DNA from: Xylanibacter ruminicola Ga6B6
GTDB taxonomy: Bacteria; Bacteroidota; Bacteroidia; Bacteroidales; Bacteroidaceae
Assembly (NCBI RefSeq): GCF_000687715.1
Contig: NZ_JHXD01000001.1
Location: forward strand, 62,001-126,000
Length of the DNA: 64,000 nucleotides
Direction: 5' to 3'
Below, one piece after another: positions 53,916-62,064 of the stretch. A model generated the notes under the pieces. It was not told the DNA's origin. It made no database searches and saw nothing but the letters and a program-made list of their open reading frames with translations. The position numbers and the translations under genes were made by a program. How positions within the stretch are numbered: position 1 is the stretch's first letter; every line of letters starts with the position of its first letter.

Positions 53916-54338
53916 TTATTCTTCTTCTTTCAACATGGCAAGTGCCTTATCCTCAGCGGCTTCCATGATTTCGCGTTCGCCTGGACCCTTGTCGTTAATG
54001 CCGCACAGGTGCAGAATACCGTGAATGATTACACGGTGCAGCTCCTCGTCGTAGGGACGACCGAACTTGTCGGCATTGGTGAACACCGTATCGACAGAGA
54101 TGTAGATATCGCCGCTGATGGTTTTACCCTCGCAGTAGTCGAAGGTGATGATATCCGTGTAGTAGTCGTGACCCAAGAACTGGTTGTTCACTTCGAGAAT
54201 CTTCTCATCGTTCACGAACAAATAGCCGATTTCACCGACTTTCTTACCATAACTGGCTGCCACCTGGCGAATCCAGCTAGTAGTCTCTCGCTTCTTGATG
54301 TTAGGGAATTTCACTCCCTCTGCTTCGTATATAATCAT
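53916..54338 (-). CDS. ybeY: Endoribonuclease YbeY (16S rRNA maturation)
   Basis: 140 aa metal-dependent RNase. The H-G-x-L-H-L-x-G motif is IHGILHLCGINDKGPGE: the first two zinc His are present but the usual third His of ...YDH is Lys (position about 122). Bacteroidota YbeY may differ here. Overlap-free run with coaD upstream and the FMN-bind gene downstream. Confidence 0.9.
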   Translation of the reverse strand: MIIYEAEGVKFPNIKKRETTSWIRQVAASYGKKVGEIGYLFVNDEKILEVNNQFLGHDYYTDIITFDYCEGKTISGDIYISVDTVFTNADKFGRPYDEELHRVIIHGILHLCGINDKGPGEREIMEAAEDKALAMLKEEE

Positions 54339-54340
54339 AG

Positions 54341-54790
54341 TTAATGTTTTTTCGGTATATAAGCACTTACATCTACGCCAAAATGCTGCAGTTCGCGTAC
54401 AGCACTCGATGATACGCTGGCCAGTTCTGGCTCAGTATAAAGAAGAATCGTCTCGATACCACCCAGACGGCGATTAAAATCGGCCTGCCATTGCTCATAT
54501 TCAAAGTCGCTCGCTGTGCGCACGCCTTTTACGATGAATTGGGCGTTTTCGGCTTTGGCAAAGTCCATCGCTAAGCCGTGATAGGGTTTCACTTCTATGC
54601 GTGGATCGTCGGCATAGAGCTCTTTGATGGCCTGCATACGCTCTTCGGCTTTGGGCATATCGGGCTTGTGAACATTATCGCCAACCACGCCGATTACCAA
54701 TCGGTCGAAGAGTGGCAATGCACGTCGCACGATAGAATCGTGACCAATTGTAAAGGGGTTGAAACTCCCCACGAATATTCCTGTTCTCAT
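54341..54790 (-). CDS. coaD: Phosphopantetheine adenylyltransferase
   Basis: 149 aa from ATG 54790 (MRTGIFVGSFNPFTIGH). Penultimate step of CoA synthesis. The T/H-x-G-H motif FTIGH and SSSAVREL are present; GVRTASDFEYE is conserved. The frame extends to 54829 but enters ruvB; ATG 54790 is 1 bp after the ruvB stop. Confidence 0.95.
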   Translation of the reverse strand: MRTGIFVGSFNPFTIGHDSIVRRALPLFDRLVIGVVGDNVHKPDMPKAEERMQAIKELYADDPRIEVKPYHGLAMDFAKAENAQFIVKGVRTASDFEYEQWQADFNRRLGGIETILLYTEPELASVSSSAVRELQHFGVDVSAYIPKKH

Positions 54791-54791
54791 A

Positions 54792-55829
54792 TCAGTCAAA
54801 CAGATTGGGTTGCATAATGTTTCCGCCATAAGGGTTGCGACCGAAGTGCTTGTAAGCCAGCTCGGTAACCATACGTCCGCGAGGGGTTCGCTTGATAAAG
54901 CCCTCCATAATCAGGAATGGCTCGTACACCTCTTCTACGGTGCCTGCATCCTCGCCGATAGCAGTAGCGATAGTGGTGATACCCACGGGACCGCCACGGA
55001 ACTTATCGATGATGGTGAGCAGAATCTTATTGTCGATTTCATCGAGACCGTACTTGTCGATGTTCAGGGCTGTGAGTGCCACACGGGTAATCTTGGTGTC
55101 GATGGTGCCGTTGCCTTTCACCTGTGCAAAATCGCGCACACGACGCAGCAAGGCGTTGGCGATACGTGGCGTTCCACGCGAACGGCCTGCAATCTCCAGG
55201 GCTGCGTCTTCAGTAATGGGCACACCTAAGATGTTTGCCGAGCGCTCGATGATGGCCTGCAGCGTTTCTGGCTCGTAGTACTCCAGGTGCATGTTGATAC
55301 CAAAACGGGCACGCAAAGGTGCTGTAAGCAGTCCGCTACGGGTGGTAGCGCCCACCAGCGTAAACGGGTTCAAGTCAATCTGGATGCTGCGTGCCGACGG
55401 ACCTTTATCAATCATGATGTCGATGCGATAATCTTCCATCGCGCTGTAGAGATATTCCTCTACTACAGGCGACAAACGGTGGATCTCGTCGATGAAAAGC
55501 ACGTCGTTCTTCTCGAGTGAAGTCAGGATGCCGGCCAGATCGCCTGGCTTGTCGAGTACAGGCCCGCTGGTAATCTTGAAACCTACGCCCAGCTCGTTGG
55601 CAATGATATTCGAGAGGGTTGTCTTTCCCAGTCCTGGAGGACCGTGCAGCAAGGTGTGATCCAAGGGCTCGCCACGATATTTGGCGGCCTCTACAAACAC
55701 CTCAAGATTCTCAACAACCTTTTTCTGACCGCTAAAGTCACTAAAGCTCAGCGGTCGTAAAGCGTTCTCAAAGTCCTTCTCGCCTTGAGAGTAACGTTCT
55801 TCGCGAATATCGAAATCTTCGTCTATCAT
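54792..55829 (-). CDS. ruvB: Holliday junction branch migration ATPase RuvB
   Basis: 345 aa. AAA+ motor: Walker [14 protein letters not shown] (about 63-75), Walker [11 protein letters not shown], sensor [10 protein letters not shown], and the C-terminal winged helix with [10 protein letters not shown] -7 element TAATTTTG lies at 55840-55847. Confidence 0.97.
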   Translation of the reverse strand: MIDEDFDIREERYSQGEKDFENALRPLSFSDFSGQKKVVENLEVFVEAAKYRGEPLDHTLLHGPPGLGKTTLSNIIANELGVGFKITSGPVLDKPGDLAGILTSLEKNDVLFIDEIHRLSPVVEEYLYSAMEDYRIDIMIDKGPSARSIQIDLNPFTLVGATTRSGLLTAPLRARFGINMHLEYYEPETLQAIIERSANILGVPITEDAALEIAGRSRGTPRIANALLRRVRDFAQVKGNGTIDTKITRVALTALNIDKYGLDEIDNKILLTIIDKFRGGPVGITTIATAIGEDAGTVEEVYEPFLIMEGFIKRTPRGRMVTELAYKHFGRNPYGGNIMQPNLFD

Positions 55830-55839
55830 ATTTCGTGTG

Positions 55840-55847
55840 CAAAATTA
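55840..55847 (-). promoter_or_regulatory. -7 element of ruvB operon
   Basis: TAATTTTG on the minus strand, 10 nt before the ruvB ATG, directly next to the lemA terminator. Confidence 0.5.
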
Positions 55848-55850
55848 CGA

Positions 55851-55887
55851 AAAAAGCCACAGACTACAAAATAATCTGTGGCTATTT
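55851..55887 (-). terminator. Intrinsic terminator of lemA
   Basis: Minus-strand arms AGCCACAGA / TCTGTGGCT (9 bp, 11-nt loop) followed by TTTTTT. Confidence 0.85.
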
Positions 55888-55909
55888 ATAATTTTTCACT
55901 TTTCACGCT

Positions 55910-56488
55910 TTATTTTTTAAAGGCTTCATCGAGATCGGGATAGTCCTTTTTCTTCTCGTTGTCAACCTTCAGATAGTCTTTTACATCGAAATGCAGCATC
56001 TGTGCAACGATGCTTGATGGCCACTGACGAACCATGCGGTTCATCTTGGTAGCGGTATCGTTGTAAACCATACGCGACATGCGTACGTTCTCCTCGTACT
56101 CAGCCTGTCCTGCCTGGGCATTCTGATAAAGCTCGCTGGCTTTCAGTTCTGGATACTGCTCAACCACTACGTTCAGACGGCTCATCATCTGACCTAACAG
56201 GTCCGACTGGGCGTTGATGCCTGCTGGTGTGGCGGCTGAAGTGTGACCTCCGCGGGCTTCGATGGTCTGGATAATGGTTTCGCTCTCGTGCTTGGCATAC
56301 TGTGCTGCCGTTTTAGCCAAAGCTACTACTGCATCGAAACGCGAATTAAGCTGAACCTCTATCTGGCTCAGGGCATTTTTGCACATTTCATCGAGACTTA
56401 CCAGACTGCGCTGGGTTGAAATAAAGTAACCGATGATGAGAATTGCCAGTGCAACAATAATGCCGAAAAATACTCCTACTGCTTGCAT
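55910..56488 (-). CDS. LemA family protein
   Basis: 192 aa with one N-terminal membrane helix (FFGIIVALAILIIGYFI) and a helical periplasmic/cytoplasmic domain (LDEMCKNALSQIEVQLNSRFDAVVALAKTAAQYAKHESETI). LemA proteins are widespread and of unknown biochemical function. Ends with DEAFKK. Monocistronic: own -7 (TATCTTTG, 56517-56524) and terminator. Confidence 0.9.
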   Translation of the reverse strand: MQAVGVFFGIIVALAILIIGYFISTQRSLVSLDEMCKNALSQIEVQLNSRFDAVVALAKTAAQYAKHESETIIQTIEARGGHTSAATPAGINAQSDLLGQMMSRLNVVVEQYPELKASELYQNAQAGQAEYEENVRMSRMVYNDTATKMNRMVRQWPSSIVAQMLHFDVKDYLKVDNEKKKDYPDLDEAFKK

Positions 56489-56516
56489 AATTTAAAATTT
56501 TATGGTTTAATTGGGG

Positions 56517-56545
56517 CAAAGATACAAAAAGATTTCGTAACTTTG
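56517..56545. promoter_or_regulatory. Interlocked divergent -7 elements, lemA and esterase
   Basis: Minus TATCTTTG (56517-56524) for lemA and plus TAACTTTG (56538-56545) for the esterase. The plus element sets the esterase start at 56567. Confidence 0.6.
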
Positions 56546-56566
56546 CCACCAAAACTTAAAAATTAT

Positions 56567-57697
56567 ATGAAAAAAGTGTTTTTGATAGCTTTCGCAGCTA
56601 TGTTGTGCCAACAACTGATGGCCATTAAAACGATGCCTATTCAAGGCGAAGTCATCAAACCTACTGATGCTCACATTCAGTATACCGGACGTATCAGTTT
56701 TACTAACCCCGAGCGCCCTGCGTTCAACTTCCCTGGTGTGCAGATAGTTGCAGCCTTCGAGGGTACTTCTTTGCGCATGCTGGCCAAGCCTAAGAGTGGT
56801 TATTTTGTGGCTCAGATTGATAAGGCCGAGCCTTTCAAGGTAGCTTTTCGTGGCGAGCGCGACTCGTTGGTAACCTTGGCTACTGCTTTGGCTGATGGTG
56901 TTCACACCGTTAAGCTGATGTATGCCATCGAGGGTTACGAGTTCTTCCCTGAGTTCTGGGGCTTTGTGCTCGACAAAGGTAAAAAGCTGGTCGACGCGCC
57001 TGCTTTGCCCTCAAGAAAGATTGAATTCATCGGTAATTCGATTACCTGCGGTTATGGTAACGAGGGATTGAAGAAAGAAGAACATTTTGATTATGCAACA
57101 GAGAACCATTATTACTCGTACGCCTCGATGACTGCACGCAATCTGGATGCGCAGCACTGGGTAGTGGCTCGTAGCGGTATCGGTGCCTATCGCAACTATA
57201 ACGGTCCCAAGACGGGTAACCCCGAGTCGAACATGCTGGCCCAGTACGAGTATATCGGTTATGCCTGGAAACCCGAACTGCGCAAGGAGGCTACCTTCCT
57301 GCAGGAGAAGTGGGATTTTAATCGCTATCAGCCTGATGTGATCTGCATCAATCTGGGTACCAACGATACTTCGACCAACAACTACGACCTGAAGCTGCTG
57401 AAGCAGAACTACAAGAAGCTGCTGCAGATGGTGCGCCTGCATAACCCCAAGGCTAAGATTGTGTTCCTGTCGGGTTCGATGCTGTATAACAAGGAGTTGC
57501 AGCAGGTGAAGCAGTTGCTCGACGAGGTGACTGCCGAGGCTAAGAAAGCTGGCGACAATGCGGTTTATCGCTTTGATATGGCGCCTATTTCGGGCAACGA
57601 GTGGTATGGCAACGATTGGCATCCCAATGTGTATCAGGACGAAAAGATGGCTGGCGAACTCACAGCCTATCTGCGTTCGCTCATGGGGTGGTTCTAA
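56567..57697 (+). CDS. Secreted SGNH-family esterase, CE2-like
   Basis: 376 aa from ATG 56567, with signal peptide (FLIAFAAMLCQQLMA). N-terminal jelly roll then an SGNH hydrolase: GNSITCGYG (nucleophile Ser), GTNDTST (block III) and DWHPNVYQ (Asp-x-x-His). The layout matches CE2 acetyl-xylan esterases/endoglucanase-E-like enzymes that deacetylate plant polysaccharides. The frame is open upstream to 56483 but that part overlaps lemA and its promoter. Confidence 0.88.
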   Translation: MKKVFLIAFAAMLCQQLMAIKTMPIQGEVIKPTDAHIQYTGRISFTNPERPAFNFPGVQIVAAFEGTSLRMLAKPKSGYFVAQIDKAEPFKVAFRGERDSLVTLATALADGVHTVKLMYAIEGYEFFPEFWGFVLDKGKKLVDAPALPSRKIEFIGNSITCGYGNEGLKKEEHFDYATENHYYSYASMTARNLDAQHWVVARSGIGAYRNYNGPKTGNPESNMLAQYEYIGYAWKPELRKEATFLQEKWDFNRYQPDVICINLGTNDTSTNNYDLKLLKQNYKKLLQMVRLHNPKAKIVFLSGSMLYNKELQQVKQLLDEVTAEAKKAGDNAVYRFDMAPISGNEWYGNDWHPNVYQDEKMAGELTAYLRSLMGWF

Positions 57698-57715
57698 AAA
57701 TGTGATTTAAAAGGA

Positions 57716-58663
57716 TTAGCCCAACAGCTTTCGTGTATCCTCCAGTATCTGCATGAGCTCGCTCATGGTTTCGGCTCGCAGCATGGCGATACGGGTCTGT
57801 CGGAAATCGGGAATTCCTTTAAATATAGGTGTAGCAGCGAGGTGTCTTCTGGTATGGAGGATGCCTCGTTTCTCGTCTATGCGCTCCACGTTGATACGTA
57901 GCAGCTCCTCAAGGATGTCCAGCTTCTGGTTAAAGTCGAGCTCCTCGCGACTGAAAATCCAAGGACAGCCGAATGTGGCGCGACCAATCATGATGGCATC
58001 TACGCCGTAGGTCTTGAATGCCTCGTCGGCCTCGTCAAGACTGTGTATATCTCCGTTACCTATAATAGGAATATGTATCTTGGGGTTGCGCTTTACCTCG
58101 CCAATCAGTGTCCAGTCGGCCTCGCCTGTGTACATCTGACTGCGTGTGCGGCCGTGAATGGTAAGCGCTTTAATGCCGCAATCCTGCAGCTGTTCGGCCA
58201 GTTCGGTAATAATCAGCTGCTCGTGGTTCCAGCCTAAGCGGGTTTTTACTGTTACGGGCAGTTTTACGGCATCTACCACCTTGCTGGTAATCTCCAGCAT
58301 CTTGGGTATGTTCTGCAGCATACCTGCACCAGCACCCTTGCCTGCCACCTTTTTTACAGGGCAGCCGAAGTTAATGTCGATCAGATCAGGACCGGCTTGC
58401 TCTACGATTTTGGCCGCTTCAACCATCGCCTCTACGTCGCGACCGTAAATCTGTATGCCTACGGGGCGCTCGGTATCGCTGATGGTCAGCTTCGAAATGG
58501 TAGATTTTACATCGCGTATCAGCGCTTCGGCGCTTACAAACTCTGTATACACCATTGCTGCTCCAAACCGCTTGCAAAGCAGTCTGAAACCAATATCAGT
58601 CACATCCTCCATCGGTGCCAAAAACACCGGGTTTTGTCCAAATTCTATATCGCCTATCTTCAT
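57716..58663 (-). CDS. dusB: tRNA-dihydrouridine synthase (DusB-like)
   Basis: 315 aa from ATG 58663. FMN enzyme reducing U to dihydrouridine in tRNA. Catalytic Cys in NFGCPVKKVAGKGAGAGM (about 98-103), IHGRTRSQMY, GNGDIHS. TAACTTTG (58672-58679) 9 nt upstream supports this start over an ATG at 58774. Confidence 0.94.
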   Translation of the reverse strand: MKIGDIEFGQNPVFLAPMEDVTDIGFRLLCKRFGAAMVYTEFVSAEALIRDVKSTISKLTISDTERPVGIQIYGRDVEAMVEAAKIVEQAGPDLIDINFGCPVKKVAGKGAGAGMLQNIPKMLEITSKVVDAVKLPVTVKTRLGWNHEQLIITELAEQLQDCGIKALTIHGRTRSQMYTGEADWTLIGEVKRNPKIHIPIIGNGDIHSLDEADEAFKTYGVDAIMIGRATFGCPWIFSREELDFNQKLDILEELLRINVERIDEKRGILHTRRHLAATPIFKGIPDFRQTRIAMLRAETMSELMQILEDTRKLLG

Positions 58664-58671
58664 TTCGGGTG

Positions 58672-58679
58672 CAAAGTTA
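58672..58679 (-). promoter_or_regulatory. -7 element of dusB
   Basis: TAACTTTG on the minus strand, just before the ATG at 58663; divergent from the DUF2851 promoter. Confidence 0.55.
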
Positions 58680-58698
58680 CGCATTTTTTCTGATATTA

Positions 58699-58730
58699 TT
58701 TGGTTGATTGCAAATAATCGTGTATATTTG
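58699..58730 (+). promoter_or_regulatory. Promoter of DUF2851-dprA
   Basis: TTTG (58699-58702), 20-bp spacer, TATATTTG (58723-58730). Confidence 0.78.
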
Positions 58731-58765
58731 TGCACAAATTTTTTACTTATAGCTAAATAAACCAT

Positions 58766-60061
58766 ATGGAACAATTACTCCATTATACTTGGAAACTGAA
58801 GCTTTTTCCGCTGAAAGAGCTGCTCACAAGCGATGGTATGTTGGTTGAGGTGATCGATCCAGGCAAGCACAACAGCGATGCCGGGCCCGATTTCGTAAAT
58901 GCCAAGATACGTATTAACGGCACCATGTGGGCGGGCAATGTTGAGATTCACGACAAGTCGAGCGACTGGTATCAGCATGGGCACGACAAGAACAGCGATT
59001 ACGACAACGTGATACTGCATGTGGCCAAGGTGCTGGATACCGAGGTGATGAAGAGCAACGGGCAGTATGTGCCTCAGTTGCAGCTGGATGTACCTCCGCA
59101 TGTACAGGCGCATTACGATGAGTTGCGCCGAACCGAGGAGTATCCGCCCTGTTATAAGGTGATTCCCGATTTGCCCTCGCTCACGGTTCACTCGTGGATG
59201 GCAGCCCTGCAGGTAGAGCGTCTAGAACGCAAGACAGCCGATATCCGAAAGCGTGTAGAGCGTTGCAATGGCTCGTGGGAGGATGGTTATTTTACCACTT
59301 TGGCCCGCAACTACGGCTTTGGCATTAACGGCGATGTGTTCGAACAGTGGGCGCAGAACGTGCCCCTGAGCGCTGTAGCGCATCATCGCGACGATTTGTT
59401 TCAGATCGAGGCTATCTTCTTTGGTCAGGCGGGATTGCTGGAGCTCGATGCTGTGCCCGAATGCTACCAGCAGCAGGCGCTTAACGATGGCTACTTTGCA
59501 CGATTACGCAAAGAGTACCAGTATCTGGCGCATAAATTCTCGATGAAACCGATTAATTTCCGTTTGTGGCGGTTCCTTCGCCTGCGCCCGCAGAACTTCC
59601 CTCATATTCGCTTGGCGCAGTTGGCCAACCTGTATTATCAGCAGAAAGCAGGCTTGAGTCAGCTGATAGAGTGTGAAACCCTCGACGAACTGAAGCACGT
59701 GCTCAGCTCGCAGGTTACGCCTTATTGGGAAACCCATTACACCTTTGGCTCCGAGAGTGCTAAGAACGCCAAACATCTGTCGGTAGGCTCCATCAATCTG
59801 CTGATGATTAATACCGCCATCCCCATGCTGTTTGCCTATGGCCGCCATCAGTCAAAAGAGGTGCTTTGCGATAAGGCCTTCGAGTTTCTTGAGCAGCTCA
59901 AGGCCGAGAACAACCACATTATCCGCATGTGGCAACAGGTGGGTCTGCCCGTTAAATCGGCTGGCGACTCGCAGGCGCTCATACAGCTTAAAAAGGAGTA
60001 TTGCGACAAGAAGGACTGTCTGCGTTGTCGCTTTGGTTACGAATACTTAAAACGCAAATAA
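58766..60061 (+). CDS. DUF2851 family protein
   Basis: 431 aa, no signal peptide. Matches the DUF2851 pattern I know from Bacteroidota: GMLVEVIDPGKHNSDAGPDFVNAKI near residue 30 and GNVEIHDKSSDWYQHGHDKNSDYDNVILHV, which resembles a nuclease-like DxD/E core, and a C-terminal CxxC (DCLRCRFGYEYL). Function unknown. Cotranscribed with dprA (7-bp gap). Confidence 0.85.
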   Translation: MEQLLHYTWKLKLFPLKELLTSDGMLVEVIDPGKHNSDAGPDFVNAKIRINGTMWAGNVEIHDKSSDWYQHGHDKNSDYDNVILHVAKVLDTEVMKSNGQYVPQLQLDVPPHVQAHYDELRRTEEYPPCYKVIPDLPSLTVHSWMAALQVERLERKTADIRKRVERCNGSWEDGYFTTLARNYGFGINGDVFEQWAQNVPLSAVAHHRDDLFQIEAIFFGQAGLLELDAVPECYQQQALNDGYFARLRKEYQYLAHKFSMKPINFRLWRFLRLRPQNFPHIRLAQLANLYYQQKAGLSQLIECETLDELKHVLSSQVTPYWETHYTFGSESAKNAKHLSVGSINLLMINTAIPMLFAYGRHQSKEVLCDKAFEFLEQLKAENNHIIRMWQQVGLPVKSAGDSQALIQLKKEYCDKKDCLRCRFGYEYLKRK

Positions 60062-60068
60062 TAAAGCT

Positions 60069-61193
60069 ATGAACCAGGAAATATTCTATGCAATGGCGCT
60101 CACACGCCTTACTAACTTTAACTTTCAGTTGGCGTTAGAGATGTATAAAATCGTTGGTAGCGCCCAGAAACTGTACGAACACCGTCACGAGGTGGGCGAC
60201 CTGCTACCGAATTGCTCTCCACGCCTGATTGCTGCCCTGAAGGATTGGGGCGACGCGATGAAACGGGCCGAATTTGAGTTGAAGTATATGGAAGAGCACC
60301 AGATACGTGCCTTCTCGCTGCTCGACGACGACTACCCCCAGCGCCTGTTAGAGTGCCCCGATGCGCCACTGGTGCTGTACTACAAGGGTAATGCCGACCT
60401 GAACCAGCAGAAAATCATCAGTATCGTAGGCACGCGCCACATCACTACCTATGGTCAGGATGTTACGCGTAAGTTTATCAGCGAGCTGCATGAAATGTGT
60501 CCCAACGTGCTGATTGTGAGTGGTTTGGCTTATGGCGTAGATATCTGTGCCCATCGCAATGCCCTCGAGAGTGGCTACCAGACTTTGGGTGTTCTGGCTC
60601 ACGGATTAGACCAGATTTACCCCTATCACCATCGCGATACAGCTGCCGAGATGACCACTCATGGCGGACTGCTGACTGAGTTTATGACGCAGACCAATGC
60701 CGATAAGGTGAACTTTGTGCGTCGAAACCGCATTGTGGCAGGCTGTGCCGATGCGGCCATTGTGATTGAAAGCGCCGCTAAAGGTGGCAGTCTGATAACA
60801 GCCGAGATAGCACAGAGTTACAATCGCCCAGTATATGCGTTTCCAGGTAATGTGGGCCGGCCTTTCTCCGAGGGTTGCAACCATCTTATTCGCGATAATG
60901 CAGCTGGATTGATTACTGGTGCTGCCGACTTTGTTGAGGCTATGGGTTGGCAGGATGATGTGGTGCGCCAGCAGGCCTTGGCCAGTGGTATCGAGCGCCA
61001 GCTGTTCCCTGAACTATCGGCCGAAGAACAGAAAATCGTCAGCTTGCTGCAGCAAACCAACGATCTCCAGATAAATGTATTGAGTGTGCATGCCAACCTT
61101 TCTATCAGTCAGGTTACATCGCTGCTTTTCCAGCTCGAAATGAAAGGTGTGGTAAAAGCTATGGCTGGCGGCATGTATCATCTGCTTTTGTAG
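60069..61193 (+). CDS. dprA: DNA-processing protein DprA
   Basis: 374 aa. Loads RecA on incoming single-stranded DNA in natural transformation. Rossmann core: ISIVGTRHITTYGQDVTRKF (about 117-136), VSGLAYGVDICAH and FPGNVGRPFSEGCNHLI, then a C-terminal winged-helix-like part. The last 35 bp overlap the convergent gene. The HhH/ComEA-like protein at 20821 may be a second competence-related gene; the rest of the machinery is not here. Confidence 0.93.
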   Translation: MNQEIFYAMALTRLTNFNFQLALEMYKIVGSAQKLYEHRHEVGDLLPNCSPRLIAALKDWGDAMKRAEFELKYMEEHQIRAFSLLDDDYPQRLLECPDAPLVLYYKGNADLNQQKIISIVGTRHITTYGQDVTRKFISELHEMCPNVLIVSGLAYGVDICAHRNALESGYQTLGVLAHGLDQIYPYHHRDTAAEMTTHGGLLTEFMTQTNADKVNFVRRNRIVAGCADAAIVIESAAKGGSLITAEIAQSYNRPVYAFPGNVGRPFSEGCNHLIRDNAAGLITGAADFVEAMGWQDDVVRQQALASGIERQLFPELSAEEQKIVSLLQQTNDLQINVLSVHANLSISQVTSLLFQLEMKGVVKAMAGGMYHLLL

Positions 61194-61953
61194 CATCCTC
61201 GTGAATGCTCTCGGCCATCAGCTTGTAAATCTGTCGGGTGCGTTCGTCGTTCAGCAGCTCCATCTGCATCTGCATTACGCCCGTATCCCAACGCATCATC
61301 GGACCCGTCTGTGCCTGTTTGGGGCTCAGCTGGGCTACTTTTCGTGCGGTTTCATCGATAAGTGGCAGGAATAGCTTAAAGTCCATCTGCTCCTCTTCAA
61401 GCACCTTTTCGGCCAGTCGGTAGCAGTGGTTGGTAAAGTTGCAGGCCAGCACGGCAGCCAAGTGCAGTTTTTTGCGTTGTGCCGATGTGGCTGGCACCAC
61501 ATTCTGCGATACGCTCTCGGCCAGTGTGCGGATGGTGGTCAGCGTGGCATTGTCCGAAGCCTCGATAAAACAAGGTATCGGCTTAAAATCCACGGGTTTG
61601 TTCTTCGAGAATGTCTGCATCGGGTACAGCACGCCGTAGTGCTGTGCATGTGGCTGCAGCACCTGCATCGCAATGCTGCCCGCTGTGTGTACGATGATGG
61701 CCTGCTGCGCCTTGCGGCCCACCTTTTCGGCCAGTGTGGCGATGGCATCATCCTTTACCGAGATGATGTAGATATCGGCATTTTCGCTGATTTCATCGAT
61801 ATTGGTGGTGTAAGCGCACCCCAGCTTGGCTGCCAGCTCGCTGGCATGCTCTGCCGTACGGCTATAAACCTGCACGATTTCCTGACCCGCCTGGCTGAGC
61901 GCCTGACTTAAATGTGTGGCCAAATTTCCTGATCCTACGATTACTATCTTCAT
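61159..61953 (-). CDS. Rossmann-fold NAD(P)-binding protein with DUF2520 domain
   Basis: 264 aa. N-terminal dinucleotide fold MKIVIVGSGNLATHLSQAL and VYSRTAEHASELA (2'-phosphate-binding Ser/Arg suggests NADP), then a DUF2520 helical domain (RKKLHLAAVLACNFTNHCYRLAEKVL). Probably an oxidoreductase or F420/ProC-like enzyme; substrate unknown. Confidence 0.85.
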   Translation of the reverse strand: MKIVIVGSGNLATHLSQALSQAGQEIVQVYSRTAEHASELAAKLGCAYTTNIDEISENADIYIISVKDDAIATLAEKVGRKAQQAIIVHTAGSIAMQVLQPHAQHYGVLYPMQTFSKNKPVDFKPIPCFIEASDNATLTTIRTLAESVSQNVVPATSAQRKKLHLAAVLACNFTNHCYRLAEKVLEEEQMDFKLFLPLIDETARKVAQLSPKQAQTGPMMRWDTGVMQMQMELLNDERTRQIYKLMAESIHEDATKADDTCRQP

Positions 61954-61961
61954 AATGGCTG

Positions 61962-62031
61962 CAAAGGTACAAAAAAAATATTAACTTTTGTAGTAAAAAT
62001 TCTTTTTACTCGCTAAAAAAGACTATTTTTG
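61962..62031. promoter_or_regulatory. Divergent -7 elements, DUF2520 gene and M16 gene
   Basis: Minus TACCTTTG (61962-61969) and plus TATTTTTG (62024-62031). Confidence 0.6.
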
Positions 62032-62064
62032 CACACAAAAATTTAATTTCAACTATAAGAACGT

